Positions 36,776-50,024 are shown, counted from the first letter of the stretch. The stretch is 64,000 nucleotides of DNA from Phylloscopus collybita (GCA_027886175.1 JAJNNQ010000137.1:31854001-31918000); one strand, 5' to 3'. Numbers and translations are program-made. Notes: generated by a model not told the origin, from the sequence alone.

Positions 36776-39161
36776 TCTGTGCCCAGCTTATAAAATTTGG
36801 TTTATAGCTATGCCACTACTTTGATCATTACCTGGTGAACCCCTATGCCTAAATACTTCAGTGCACATCCCCTGATCATTCAATTCTACCCAGAGCACAG
36901 TACAACCTCTCTTGGGCTGTGCAACCTGCCTACAATCCCAAAAATTTAGGGGAATGAGCAGAGAAAGCAGCAAAGGTGATGATGCTCAGCCTGTGGAAGT
37001 GCTCCTGTGGCCCACAGATCAGGCAGAGGTGTTCCCTTGCCCTCTTCAGTATCCTGAGAAATGATTCACAGATCCAAAAGATTAGTTCTAAGTTGGTAGA
37101 GTGAATCCACCTGTACTCAGTTATCTGTTGTAGCTCCCCAGGTTGTCCAATTTTATGTTGTTACCAGGCTATGCCATTACATGAAAGGAACATTTACATA
37201 ACATCAAGTAGAGCATTTATGAATATAAAAATCAGAGGCATGGGAGAATATTTGAGATTATTTATTAAGAAATTATGAGTTTTACACCAAGCTCGGAGTT
37301 ATTTCACTTAACTAACTTCTAGATTACTAGGTATCTAGTATAAATTAGAAACTCCCTTATACAGTAAGAGATACAGGCACACAGTGAGAATATTTACCTG
37401 TCTTAAATACCTGGTTTAGAATATGATTATAACTTAAGAAATTATGACCTAAATTCTAGAGGTCTACAATGTGGTTAGTTAAATCAGACCTAAGATCAAC
37501 ATGGACTTCCCAGGAAACATGGACTTGACCCATACTTAAACCATGCTCATAAATTTATGCTTGCTTCACCCTGAAACTTAAGAAATTATTTTATTCCGAA
37601 TCAGAATGAAAGCAGTTTGATTTTTACAATCAATTTTGAGATTCTGTAAATTCTTATTAATATTACATGACATCTCTAATTAAAGCTACCTTCAAATTCC
37701 CCAAGAAAAATCTTAAACAATATCTTAGAATCATTTTGAAAGCCTAATTTTTGGATTTGACAGATTAATTTATTTATTTGTGTCAAGTCCTTTATTCACT
37801 TTTCAATGAAGTAAAGCCTCATTTAGATGATGCATTTAAGCATCAAGCTTGCTGACATGAATATCAATATTTCCTTCAATACAATTAGTTAAACTAGATT
37901 AAGTTACATTGAAGTAGTGTCAATTTTATCACACCACTATGGATCACACTATCAGTGTTGTCAAAAATTTTCAATCTTGCCTATTTTTATTACATGATAA
38001 AATAAGAAGGAGATTGCCTTAATAAAGGCCAGTGATCTTCATTTGTGTGTCCCACCCCTATAATGTATTAGCAGTGCACAAGGCTTTGCTGCTCTGTTAA
38101 ATGAGAGGAAAGCAAAGCCACACACCAGACCCACCCAGGGTCTGGTGCTCTAGAGCAGACTGCTCTACAGCAGTCAAAATAGCATGCTGAGATTTTTGTT
38201 GTGTTTCCCACTGTATGATTAAACTGTTCTTCCCGTTTGCATGCAAGCTAATCACCCAACAAAACTGAAAAAAGAGTCATGGAAACAGATGGGAAGCTTT
38301 CAACACTTCCTGGCTTCTGACCACAAACCTTGTTTTCTGCTTTAAATTCAAACACTTCTCATTTTCATTAAACTAATCTTCATCACTCTCTTCTGAATTT
38401 TAAAGACAGAAAAGAAAATTCATAGATGTGGTGGTGCATTGCCCTCCCCCTGCCCTTTCTCAGACCTGCTTTACAATTTCAGAACCTCCTGATAAGCCTT
38501 GACTGAGCCAACTGGGTGTGAAGTGGCCCTTGACCATGCCAAATGAGCCATGAGTTGGGTCTGATCATACCAGGAGCTCTTGCATTGTAGAGGTGGGATC
38601 AACCACACAGCTGCCCAACCAAGGAACACAGCTGCCCAACAAAGGACAAACAATTATCCTTTGTAGCCATGGTAAACCATTTACCTGAATCATAGCCCAA
38701 GTGGAGTAGCATCATTAGGAGCTGTAGCTTGAGTGGAACTGTGCTGTGTTATTGCACTTTGGGAAAAAGGTGCAGTATTGGCTTGGATTATAGCCAGGAT
38801 GGAAACTTACTGGTGACCAAAGTTAATCATCCTGAAACCCTACAAACAGCAGTGCTAAGTGAGGCCCTTTTCATTCTCCTGGACAACAGCAGGCTGCACC
38901 AGCACCTCTCTCTCACTAGGACACCTCTCAGAGCTCCCAGACTCCCAAGTTTCCGATACTGGAAGGACCATCACTGATGATGAGACCTAGGCTGATAATC
39001 CCTCACACACAATTCTTCAAGGGGCAATCTTTGCCTGTTGGAAACACAAAAGGATTTGATGTATTTCACTGAACCTTACTGAAACTTTTAATAGGTACCT
39101 TCACACTCACAAAAATAGGTGTACACATTGCTTTACCACTGTGTATGTGAATTGATTATGG
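36776..39161. other. Unique noncoding DNA
   Basis: No gene or transposon is recognised. A low-repeat AT-rich stretch at 37740-38050 is a possible conserved element. A 21-bp tandem duplication sits at 38605-38646. The part at 38480-39160 may include worn repeat sequence or additional U3 of the following LTR, but I cannot show this. Confidence 0.5.
38605..38646. repeat. 21-bp tandem duplication
   Basis: Two adjacent 21-base units beginning 'acacagctgcccaac' differ at one position. Confidence 0.95.
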
Positions 39162-39655
39162 TGTGAATGGTAGTATCCCAAATTGTAGTAATGCACCCCC
39201 CACTTCTGAGTGGGTAGTTCTGTATAAAGAAAGGGTTTTGGTTTCCCTTTGGACATTTTAGTAAGCTTAGCCAGAAAGTTCTGTGTTTTTCTCTTTGTAA
39301 TTGGCTCTGTGCCATGAGAGGAGCACCTGTTGGCTCTGGTTACTGTTTGTCAAAACCTGTACCCCTTCCTATTGGAAGTTTGCCAATAGACCCATCCTTG
39401 ATCATTAGGTAGAAAAGGTGACAGAACGAAGGGTCTCGTGGTATTTTCAGGGTGTTGTAGCAGGTGTAGGATCTGTCCCTACACTGTGCACAGCTTTGAT
39501 TTTGGTTTGCTGTTTTTGTATTATTTTGTATTATTTTATTAAACCTTTTTGAGTTACGAGGCACACCGATCATGCGGTCCCGCTAATTATTATTAAGCCA
39601 GCAGTCCCGAATAGGGCTGGACCCTTGAAGATTATGTGGGTGCAAACTCCACACC
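39162..39655 (+). mobile_element. ERV LTR-like unit, plus orientation
   Basis: The layout is that of an LTR: a possible TG start near 39162, a TATA box (TATAAA, 39223-39228), a poly-A signal (ATTAAA, 39538-39543) about 315 bases later after a T-rich run, then a CpG-containing U5 with 'gttacgaggcacaccg' and 'atcatgcggtcccgc' that ends near 'gggtgcaaactccaca' at about 39652. Within the U5, 'ccag..ccc gaata ggg ctgg' can fold into a hairpin at about 39598-39620. No gag or pol follows, so it is a solo LTR. A GATTATG repeat at 39154-39160 and 39630-39636 might be a target-site duplication, but it would cut the U5 short and is not convincing. I do not know the family name; boundaries are tentative. 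Confidence 0.6.
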
Positions 39656-40127
39656 AAATCTATAGTTAAATCATTGTTATAATTGTAGCAAATCCCATCA
39701 AATCACTTTGTAAAGTATTCAGTAATTTAGTGCTGATAAATCATTTTGCACCCTTTTCTTTCACTCATATCCTTTGTATCTCTAGACCTTTTTGCATTGC
39801 TGGCTTCAATGCAAGTCATACCAAATCGCTTCTAATTGGATCTTACTAAATGCTTTCATTTAGTAAGTAATAGAGTGAGCCTTTCCATCTAAATCTGTAA
39901 AGTTGTACTTTCACAAATTCACATGAAAGCCTACTTTGGCCAATTTGACGGTGGTTCTTTAAGGGATCAAACCACTCATTTGTGACAGTAGACTGGCAAC
40001 ATGCAGTGAAGATACAGTAAGGCAAAGTCAACAGATATCCAAACTACATTGAGCTCCTGTGGTTTTTTATGTCATCTCAGGTGTCTCAGAGTCTGTGTCT
40101 ATTATATAATTCTTTGGTTTCTACCAG
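39656..40127. other. Unique noncoding DNA
   Basis: AT-rich sequence between an LTR-like unit and a CR1 fragment. Nothing is recognised in it. Confidence 0.55.
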
Positions 40128-40527
40128 GACCAGAGCTTCTCTCTCAGGAGGACAGGCTGGGGGAGTTGGGCCTGTTCACTCTTGAGAAGAGGCAAAAGAG
40201 AGTGGACCCCACCAATGTCTGTAGCTAAAGGACGTATTTCAAGGAGATGGAGGCAGGCTCTTCTCGGTCATGTCAAGCAATACGACAAGAGACAATGGGC
40301 AGAAACTGATGCACAGGAAGTTCCACCATAACATGAGGAAGAACTTCTTTAATGCATGGGTGACCAAGCAGTGGCACAGATTGCCCAGAGAGGGTGTGGA
40401 GTCTTCCTCACTGGAGATCTGAGTGCAGTCCTTTGCAATGTGCTCTAGGATGACCCTGCCTGTGCAGGGAGGTTGGAACAAGTGACCCACTGTGGCCCCT
40501 TCCAGCCTTATACTTTCTGCAATTGTG
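40128..40527 (+). mobile_element. CR1 LINE 3' end (CR1-J-like)
   Basis: A 5'-truncated CR1 insertion. Characteristic blocks in order are 'ggaggacaggctgggggag', 'ctcttgagaagagg', 'gacaagagacaatgggca', 'aagttccaccataacatg', 'aggaagaacttcttta', 'attgcccagagagg', 'gaccctgcctgtgcaggg', 'ttggaacaagtgacccact' and 'ccccttccagcc', then a worn ATTCTGTG-like terminus. The same blocks are present at 57345-57668, so both belong to one subfamily. From memory, the 'tgcaggg..ttgga..gacccactg' ending is typical of the CR1-J group of passerines. The piece is about 0.4 kb and has no coding capacity. Confidence 0.93.
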
Positions 40528-42780
40528 AGCACAAACAATTGTGTGTTCTTGCACAACAATAGTAAACAAAGTACACACAAATAATGAGACAGAAGAAGGC
40601 TAGGGTTTCTACTGCTCTACATCTTGAAACAAAATATTATTTCTATTTTAATTTTAATTTATATCCTTATTAGGAGCAATAAAAATTATTCTTCAAATTT
40701 AGTGCACTCAAATTAACCTTGGGAATCAGAAAAGAAACACACTAGAACACTAACAAACTTCCACATAGATTTGGTGAAGATTGCAGAAATAATGTTCTCA
40801 GAACATCCAGTTCCATATGTTCACTTTTACAGACATCCAAAACATCTTACTTTCTTTCCATCCAGATTTGCATATTACCACAATTAATTTTTTTGGAAGT
40901 TAATAGCTAGACACTTTCACAGTAGCTTTGACATATTCCAAGTTCTCTAATTCACCCAAAAGTTTCAAACAACAGTACTACAAGGCCAAATATATTTAAT
41001 CACTTATGTTGCAAAACCTTAATAAAATATACATCTTTACATTTTCTTTCTTTCTTCCATAGTACAGAGATGATTTTCATTTACATATTTAAAAGGATGG
41101 CATTTGATAGAAGGATTTTTATTAATCCTCACTGAAACTAATAGGACTCAAGATCAATAAGGGGGTTTTTTTAATATATTTATATCTGCATAGCTGGATC
41201 TCTTAAGGCATTATAATTGAATTAAAGACAATATTTGACCAACATAGATAATAGGAAAGAAGAAAAAAGCCCCAGGAGCTCAGGCGAGTGAAGTGTCAAC
41301 CAAAAGACACAAGAAGATACAGAAAATTGATGAAGAGAAAGACATCTTGATTTCTATTGCTTTGATTTGTGCATTGCTTACAGCAGCATAAAGCAAACAG
41401 CTAAGCAGTGAAGCAAGCAGCAGCAAGCAGTGAAAGTAGTGAATATAAGCGTCAATTTACTGTGGTGTATCTTGCTGACTAATAAAAAGAACAACTAATT
41501 TGATTTGGAATTTGCAGTGAAACTCTTGACTGGACTTCTCATTTTCAATGTATTGCAATCTTCTTTAAAAAGAATAGTGTTTGTTTTTAGAGCAATGTGT
41601 TTGTTCATTTCACTGGAAAGAATAAACTGATCTTAAATTCCAAGTGGTCTCACAGAGAAAAACTAGAACAGCATTTTTCTAATTAGAAGCTATAAATGAC
41701 ACACAGATCTGTATAATACATTAGTTCAAGTCATATCTATTTTAAACAGGGATTTCATATATATCATGATTTAAACCTCTTGAACAATAAGCCTAAAAGG
41801 AAAGAATCTTCTTTTCTAAACTACCTCCCCAGAACCAAAATAGACTAAAAGTTATCCTTTGGGCAGCTTTGCTGGCAAACTTTATGGTTTGTGATCATAA
41901 AACATCTCAGTAAACTGAATTTTAAGTAGCTGAATTCTAGTCAAGAATTTTTTATCCCACTTAGGAATTGGTTCATAGTGACAGAATTTATTCCCTTTGT
42001 GAGCTCAAACATTGTCAGAGAGGAAAGGCATTCTACTTTCTGCTGATCTGTGTTTGAATATAAAAAGAAAAAGGCATTTACTAAAAACAATTATCTGAAT
42101 CATTTAAGATATATAGTCTTGAAAGTTAGAATTTTCTCTGGTTTTCACTCTAAATATAAACAATTGGAGAGCTGCACTGGTCCCAACAAATCCCTAAATA
42201 TTCCTGTAAAAAATAAAGCTTAGGAAAAGGGAAGTGCATGCTTGTTCTATTTTGGACAGTAAAAAATGAAAATTCAGGGCAGAGACTTTAAATATCCTCT
42301 TATTTTCCCAGTAAAAGGAAAGTCTCAGTCTTTTCTTATACTGTTCTCTCTCTCTCTTTTTTTTTCCTAAGGCTGAAAATAATATGTACAAAAACTACTG
42401 TGTAATAGATTCCTTCAATATAAAAGCTCCACCAAAGATGTAAATTAATCTCTGTGTAAATATATCTTTAAAATAGGGGGGAAAGTCTTAAATTAAATAG
42501 AAGGAATATTTATGAATAAACATCTTAGGGCTTCCAATTTATCATCTTTAATTTATTTATTATCAAATAATAAACTGACCTGAACAAAGAGTCAATACAA
42601 ATAGGAACTCTAACCAGCACCAAATAAAGCTTTCATGTATATTATATTTTCTTTCACTATATCTGAGGGTGTCTAGTCAGAAAAGTGACTTGTGGTAACA
42701 TTTTGCACTGGAGGAGGAACCTGCCAGCTACATTGAGTATAATGAGCTTCATGACAGTTCTCACACAGCCTTGACTTTCT
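40528..42780. other. Unique noncoding DNA
   Basis: AT-rich sequence with no recognised gene or transposon. A degenerate 'agcagtgaagca'-type short repeat lies at about 41390-41440 and a CT/T tract at 42345-42366. Confidence 0.55.
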
Positions 42781-43370
42781 GTGTTGGGTTAACCCTGTCT
42801 GGATGCCAGGTTCCCACCGAGCCAGTCTATTACTCCCATCCTCAGCAGCACAGGGCACGGGGAACAGGAAATAAGATGAGAAAAACACTCATGGCCCAAG
42901 ATAAAGGCAGTTTGATAAAGTAAAAGCAAACATGCATGAAAGCAAAGCAGAAAATAGTTTTTATTCTGTACTTCCCATCAGCAAGCAGGCAATGTCCAGC
43001 CACTTCCTAAGAAGCTGGGCTTCAGTATGTGGTTGGTTTGGATAGCAAACACTGTAATATATTCTCTTAAAATATTTTCTCTTTCTCCTCCTTTCTCTCA
43101 GCTTTTATGGTTGAGCAGATGTCATACGGTTCCTTTGGTCAGTTTGGGTCAGTTATCCTGGCTGTGTTCCCACCCAGGATCTTAACCACCCCCAAGCTAT
43201 TGGTGATGTGTGAATATTGGAGAGACAGTGCTGATTCTGAGTCATGGCTGCTCAGCTGTAGCCAAAACAATGATGGTTATCAGCACATTTCCTGCCACCA
43301 ATGCAAAGCTCAGTACTGTGAGGGCTGCTGCATGGAAAAAAAAAACTCCATCTCAGCCAGACTCAACACA
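42781..43370 (-). mobile_element. Near full-length solo ERV LTR, ERVL-like songbird family, minus orientation
   Basis: The unit is bounded by short inverted ends: the plus strand starts 'tgtgttgggttaaccc' (42781) and ends 'cagactcaacaca' (43370), so the LTR reads TGTGTTGAGTCTGG...AACCCAACACA on the minus strand. Inside are 'gagcagatgtcatacgg', 'tttggtcagtttgggtcag', 'cctggctgtgttcccaccc', 'aaaacaatgatggttatcag' and 'catctcagccagac', in the order known for the LTR family also seen at 56120-56429 and, inverted, at 3690 and 54395. At about 590 bases it is the most complete LTR in the window. The flanks 'ctttc' and 'ttttc' might be a mutated 5-bp target duplication. No internal region is present, as expected after LTR-LTR recombination. 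Confidence 0.88.
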
Positions 43371-43582
43371 TTTTCAGGTAGGAAATAACTCCTTTAGTAC
43401 AGGCCTATGGCAGCTGGCAGGAGGCAAGTGACTCTTTGGGAAGACACAGGAAAACATCAAGAATGCAGACACTGTTGAAGCACAATGTAGAGTGAATCTA
43501 CACACAACCTGAGAAAAATACAATTAATGGCATTGAACTGAAAGTTATCTTCTCTTTAATGTGTTCACTTTCCTTTCCTTTC

Positions 43583-43598
43583 TTTTTTTTTTTTTTTT
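43583..43598. repeat. Poly-T run, 16 bases
   Basis: It sits inside a broader C/T-rich patch (43568-43610). Confidence 0.85.
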
Positions 43599-44143
43599 CT
43601 TTTCTTCACTTTAATTGATTGGGTTGTGCAGTGCTATGAGCAAGCTCTAATTTAAAGCAGATTTCCTACATAGCAAGGTCAGGCTTTGCTACACTGATAA
43701 CCCTGAAGCAAGCTTGGCTGTGAGCTCTCAATCATGGTGGGGTTTTTATTATTGTATAACAGGACATAAAAAAGAAAACAGAATCAGAAAAGAAACTTCT
43801 GAAAAGCAAAACTATTCGGATTGTCAAGACTGATTTTATTATCTGCATTCTTTGCTTTGGGACATGATCTGCATGTATATAGACTTAGATGCACATAAGT
43901 ATTTTTTTACTTACATATTTTTCAATGTACACATGCACACCTATGCAAATATATTTGAAAACAGAAGAAATATGCTTGTGCCTTTGCACGCTTATGTAGA
44001 GCTCTAATGTGGACATCTTTACACATAGGAGAGAGGGGGAAATCCTAATATTCTACAATGCTCACTTTGTCTCCAGGCAAAGTGACATAATTTTTTAACA
44101 ACTCAACAAAAATATGTGCCTGAATGTGTTCCCACACTTTTTC

Positions 44144-44159
44144 ATATATATATATATAT
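44144..44159. repeat. (AT)n microsatellite
   Basis: Eight AT units, followed by the related 'gcatacatata'. Confidence 0.9.
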
Positions 44160-46697
44160 GCATACATATATTTCCATAGTGAATTATGAGTATTGATCTC
44201 ACTTCTTTGATTTCCCCAAACTGTTGTATTAAAATTATCATCCTACATTTCAACACTTAAAAAAGACCAATTATCTACTGTCTATTTTATATTCTGCCTC
44301 ATATTCAATTCAACAGTTCATCAATTAATTTTGTGGGAAGCAATTATAGCATTCTACTGTTCTAGATTCAGTCTTTGACATTGAGTATTGCCTTACCTGC
44401 AAGATGGAAAAGTTTATTACAAAGTAATCATTCTTGCTGAGTGATAGATATAAAAAATTGATGTTAATAGATGTGGCAGCTAGAGATTTTACTGAAACAA
44501 AATCCTGAGATGGTCAATAAATGATTTCTATGCAAAAATTGTGAGAATACCTTTCCCAAATTAGAATTTTATCTTTCATAGTCACAGGCATGGCTCCAAC
44601 ACATACTATCCGGGATTTTCACATTTTTCAGAAACAAATTGAAAAAAACCTCAAAAACCAAAACAAAGAAAAACCTCCATAAAAATGTGTTTGTATCCAA
44701 GAGAAATGAACCACAGAGAAGAGCTAAACTGGTAACAGCATTACTTAGGGTAATGGCTAGACAGAGTACAAGTAGATAGATACTCCTCACGGAAAGAACC
44801 TTGTATGGGTATACATCAATTACTAAAAATCAAAATGTCTTTAGATAGCACAATAGCCAGAGCACAGAAAGCATAAGCAACAGAAGATCACTGAGACTGC
44901 GCTTTCAGTCAAAGTGGGTTCAGATCCAGAAAATTTCTGGGTAGTTGCTCTGATAACCATTTCTAGATCACCCTATTCTTAGCTATTCTGTCTAGGAGTT
45001 TGAAACACAGTGGAGAGTTTCTTCTAGCTTTTCCTGATGGAGAATTGTATAAATAATAATCATTCTGACAGGCACCTGAGCATCAGTTTTTCCTACTGTA
45101 ATGTTATATCTTCCAGGCTGCTCTTTCTTCCTTGAGATGAAAGAAGGTGCAGAAATTCACTTAGGACCTTTTTTGTCTGATTGTTCCCAATACTTATTTT
45201 TCTTTCCATTCAGAATTCATTTTAACTTATTTTTCTATCACTTTTCTCTCACTTTTCCTCCATCCCACATACTGTCGGTTAATTAAAGCAAACACCTTTA
45301 GTTATTTAGCATAAAAGACATTTCTACAAAATCTGCTATCATTTTACTTAACAGACACTTCAATGTCTATGTTATAATTCCAAACTGTGACCTTCTCCTC
45401 AGGTGTTTTGAGCGTTTGTGAAACTTCACAGAAATCTCAGATGAGGCTGTCAAGATTTCTTACATTTTAATATCAGATTTAAAAAAAACCCTTAGTATTT
45501 CAGCCACTGACTTCCTAGAGTGTCCAGAGGGCCTTTAGAAACAACCAAATCCCCAAACGAACAAGCCTAAGAAATGGCACGTGTGCTTTACACTGGAAAA
45601 TATTCTTGAAAATTGGCACATCATTTCTTTCCAGATTTACTTCCCATGTTTGCTGAGAGAGAATCTTTAGTCTGAAACTTATGTCTTCACTCATTCTGCT
45701 CCATACTCAAAACCGTCTAAAGAGCAGCCCACCATTACAATGTGGTTGAAGTCTTCGTGGTTAAAAAAGACATAGATGTTCCCAAAGGTTATAAAGGCTA
45801 AAAGGTGTCTCCAGTAAAATAATGACTGGACACTAATGACAGGATGAAAATATGTGACTTAGAGGTCTCACCTTAAAGTTCTCTCCATTTTGAAAACAGG
45901 AAGTAGCAGACAAGACCAGGCTATAAAAATCACTGTCTATCATGGAAACAAGTAAAAGTTCCCTCTACAGGATACTATTTTCTTTGAGGTGGACTTAGAA
46001 TTGCTTTATGTCACATACAGTTACTGTATTTGAGCCCTCCTCAACATACAAGTCAGATACCTTTCTGCCTTCTGCAGTTCCTTTTTATGAGCTTTCATCT
46101 TTATCCACATGTTTCTTAGAATTAATTTTTAGTAGCAATGAACTCTCTCACATTTCCTTTTGGAACATATAAATGAAAATTACTTGTCTATAACAGAAAT
46201 AGCTATTCAAAGTCAGTGTTTGTTCAAAGGAAGAAACATTAATATTGGCCAAAAGTACTGAAATCTATACTGTTTTTACATTCATGTACATGTACAGAAC
46301 TCAGTGATCTTAAGTTTCTTTCCTACATGTACAAAAAAATACTCAGAGGTACTAAGCTCACAGAATCAGCTTTTCTGAGAGTTATAAGAATAACGTAGAA
46401 AACAGTCCATGACACATTATTAATGTATTGGAGCCTGGTGAAAAAGGACCGTTTTTAGACTAAATGGTCTAAAAGCATCAGAGCCAGAGGAGAGTGTAGC
46501 TGTTGATATAATGCTGATTCTCTGCTAAATGTGAGTCAAATGGGTCCTAGGAAGTGGGAAGTAACTTAAAACAGTTGTGGAAGTGGCTTAATTGATGTCA
46601 AGACCAGTGCAAAGTTAAAGACATTTCAATGCCCACTCATGTTCTGAGACCAGTACAGGATTAGCAAAAAAAAATTTGTGAGCTCTGTGATTTCAAC

Positions 46698-46766
46698 TCA
46701 AACAAACTGAAAAACAAACAACAACAAAAACAACAACAAAACAAAAAACCAAACAAACCAACCAAG
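46698..46766. repeat. A-rich (AAC/AAAC)n tract
   Basis: A degenerate A/C tract with AAC and AAAC units, almost free of G and T on the plus strand. Confidence 0.8.
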
Positions 46767-47035
46767 AAAGAAACCCCACAATTATTTTTTTAAAGATCAC
46801 AAATAGTTAAATCCTCTTCTCTCATACCAGGACATAAATTCATCCCTTAGGCCTTTTTGGGCAGTAGCTTATTGAGTCTGAAATCACAGTGGCTATGGAT
46901 AAAGATTCAGCAGTGAGCTTATTACAGACAACTTTGCATTCAAGTCCTTCATTTAGATTTCTCAAACCCAATAACTGAACACCCCAGGCTACAGACAATT
47001 ACTACCCTGTTTTAACCAACAAGCAAAGGTATAGA

Positions 47036-47036
<1 letters not shown>

Positions 47037-47086
<50 letters not shown>
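47037..47086. repeat. Poly-A run, 50 bases
   Basis: The longest homopolymer in the window, uninterrupted. No SINE, LINE or retrocopy body is recognisable directly upstream. Bird genomes have few poly-A-tailed retroelements, so this is more likely a slippage-expanded microsatellite. The exact length is unreliable. Confidence 0.95.
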
Positions 47087-47092
<6 letters not shown>

Positions 47093-50024
47093 TTTTATCT
47101 ATCCACATGGAATCAAAGACAGGAAAAGCAAAACATCAGGACATACACCCTAGCGGGATTTTGTGGACTATTTCACCAAAGCAGGCTTAAAAAAAATAAA
47201 AACAAAAACAACACCAAAGAAAACAACCAAACAAAAAAAACTGTAAAAGTGACTACAGATATTGCTTTTTTTTTTTCAAACTGTGTAAATATAAAGTCTT
47301 TTTGGATTTAATTTGAAACTAAGTTCCAAGAGCTACAAAAGCAATTGTAGCAACAGGTGCAGGATATTCAAAGGGATGACAGTCATTCCTCTGGAAAATA
47401 CATATTTTAACGTGAGCAGCAATTGTAACCACACTGATTGGCTTTTTGTTTGGTTGGTTTTTTTCCTTTTTCTAGGAAATCTTTTATCACCCTAAGAAGG
47501 CTTGTGTGTAGAAAAATACAAAAATATTTTTTCTTTGCCCTGTCCGTTTTCTGAATAGTCATTCAAACAAAGAGGAGCACCTCAAAAGAGTGTTTCAGAT
47601 TATTACCAATATTACCAATTATTCTGAGGAAATACAATGTGAATGATTAAGTATTAACATTGCTCCTGGAAACCTAAGGGAGCAGTATCATTGTACTGGG
47701 ACTCTAGAAGTAATTATGGCTTTGTTTCTTGTGTCCGCCTGTCTACCTTGTGCTGTGGTGTCAGTGTGTCCTTATTCCTACACAACCCAAGGGAGGGAGA
47801 TAGGGTGGCAGGGGGTTCAATTCCAAGATGTTTAGTTTATGTGGGATTAGGAATAGATTACAAGTCTCAAAAAAGTAGGAAGATACATTGAAGTAGTAGA
47901 CAGTGCATCCTCAACAGAAATTACCAGCACACTAAGAAGTCCTTATAGTTTTAATGAAACTGTGGATTAATTTGACAGTGAAGGAGAGAGGGGAAAAAAA
48001 GAGAGGGATCTTTCCTCTGAAACCTATTTGCCTTGCCCTCCTCACTACTGGCATGAGGATGTTATGATCAGTGTCATATTATCCATACAAAGAAAAGTAG
48101 ATATTTAACAGAACTACTGTGATTAATTGCCTGACTCTGAAATTGAATTACCATTGGCTAGAAAATTTTATTACACAAATTTATGCTGTTCTGCATCTTT
48201 TCTGCATTTTACAACAATTCTTGAATTAAATTACATTTTTTTACAAGTACATGGGTTACACAACTCAACTTTCAGCATGTAAGTTATAATAGCAAACAAA
48301 TTATGGTTATAATTAAGAAATTTATAATGTATTTACATATACATATACAAAGTATATCACAGCAGAAGAACGGCATATTAAAGTCATTAACTAAATTAAG
48401 CATAAAACTTGCAATATTTTCTATATTCCATTTGTTACTGAAAAAAAAATTCACTGACTTCAGTGTTCTGTCCGAGTGACAAGAGTTGCATAAATGAAAA
48501 GTAGAAATGTTTAAGTTTACTTTCAAGATCAATCATGGTATCAGTCACTCAAGATTAGAAGTGACAATGACTTTCCTATTAAGAAAATCACATTAGTTCA
48601 AGACAGATAACAGGCACAAGGGTTTTAATTCTGTATTTTAGCGTAATTCTTCAAAGTATTGCTGGTAATTTTAATGAATCACACGTTATCAAGCTCAAGC
48701 AGTATGTTCATCTTAGCAGTGTTAGTATATTTACTGGATGAAGTCAGTTCCATTCAAATTAATAATTGGTCTATGAATGCATTAGTGAAAAGAAGGAATA
48801 AAATACTTTTTAAGCTCTTTTATGTGTCAACTTGCCTTTGCAATCCTTCAGTTAAATTACATACATCTCTTGCCTCAGTTACTTTGAGCACATTCTATTC
48901 CCATTAATTTCACTCCTAGTATCTTATATCCATATCTGCTCTCTACATACATCCAAGTATTGCAAAATGTCATATTTGTATTTGAACCCTGAAGTTCTAG
49001 TCATTCTATGAAAAAAATCAAACTCAAATTATGCGGATAAATAATGTCTAAGTTTTGGCACAGCTAGACCTCGGTCTAGTTGAGCACAAGGTGACTCTGT
49101 CAGTTTTTCTTTTAGAACAAGGGCTGGCATTCTGTGCCAGCATCAGTCAGCCCTGGCCAGAAATGAAAAGCATTGCATCAGGCACTGTACAAAATGAGAA
49201 CTAATAAAAGTTGGGTGCTTCTACCTTCCCTTACTGCTTGGTAGATTCTGCAGTCTTAGAGTCAAATATGTAAATGTGTAATTTTAAAAAAGAGAGCAAT
49301 TTGTTTTTGAAAGCCTCGACATTTAACGAAGCAGGAGTCAGTGATAAACTGCTCGCAAGGACTGCCAGCAGGCGACTTCACACACTGTAAGCACTTTACC
49401 ACAGAGTGATTAATACTTATCACAAGGGAAAATAATATGCCATCCTTTCTTGCTAAGAACATAAAAGAAGCTGCTTAGGTCACCAGGAGCAGAGTTGTGG
49501 ACATGGCCACAGTAGTTATAGCTACACTGAGAGATGTTCAGGTCAGGAATGGGACATGATTATTCAAAATGCTAGATAAAAAGTAATGCTCAAAGGCCAT
49601 ATAACTGTTAGCAGAATAAATGAATAGTCAGACTTTAAATATGAACTTCATATTGATTAGAAAGCAAATGTCAGTTGGAATTAGACTGCATGAGAAATGT
49701 TTTATGTCTCTGTTATGCAAATGGTGCCTTGACAAGTCATTCAAACACTTGCTCAGTGTCTGGACAACTCACACACACTGAATGAGTTCTGGACCCCTTG
49801 TTTCTAGGGTGACTCCTTAAATCTCAATAGCTGAGGTAGCTTTTGGGAGACCGATAAAAATCCATTGGATACACATTTGCATTGTTTCAATTCAGACCAA
49901 GGATCATGTGAAATGCAGCAATGAAATGTCCTTGTTAACTCACCTTCCAGCTCATGCAGAGAAATGAAATCCCTCAGCCAGCACTATTTCCTTTGATTCT
50001 TGTATAATCATCATTGGTGATGAT

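Noticed and set aside
39154..39636. GATTATG repeat as target-site duplication of the LTR-like unit
   Set aside because: It would place the end inside the apparent U5 and leave no TG/CA termini; chance is likely for a 7-mer in AT-rich DNA.
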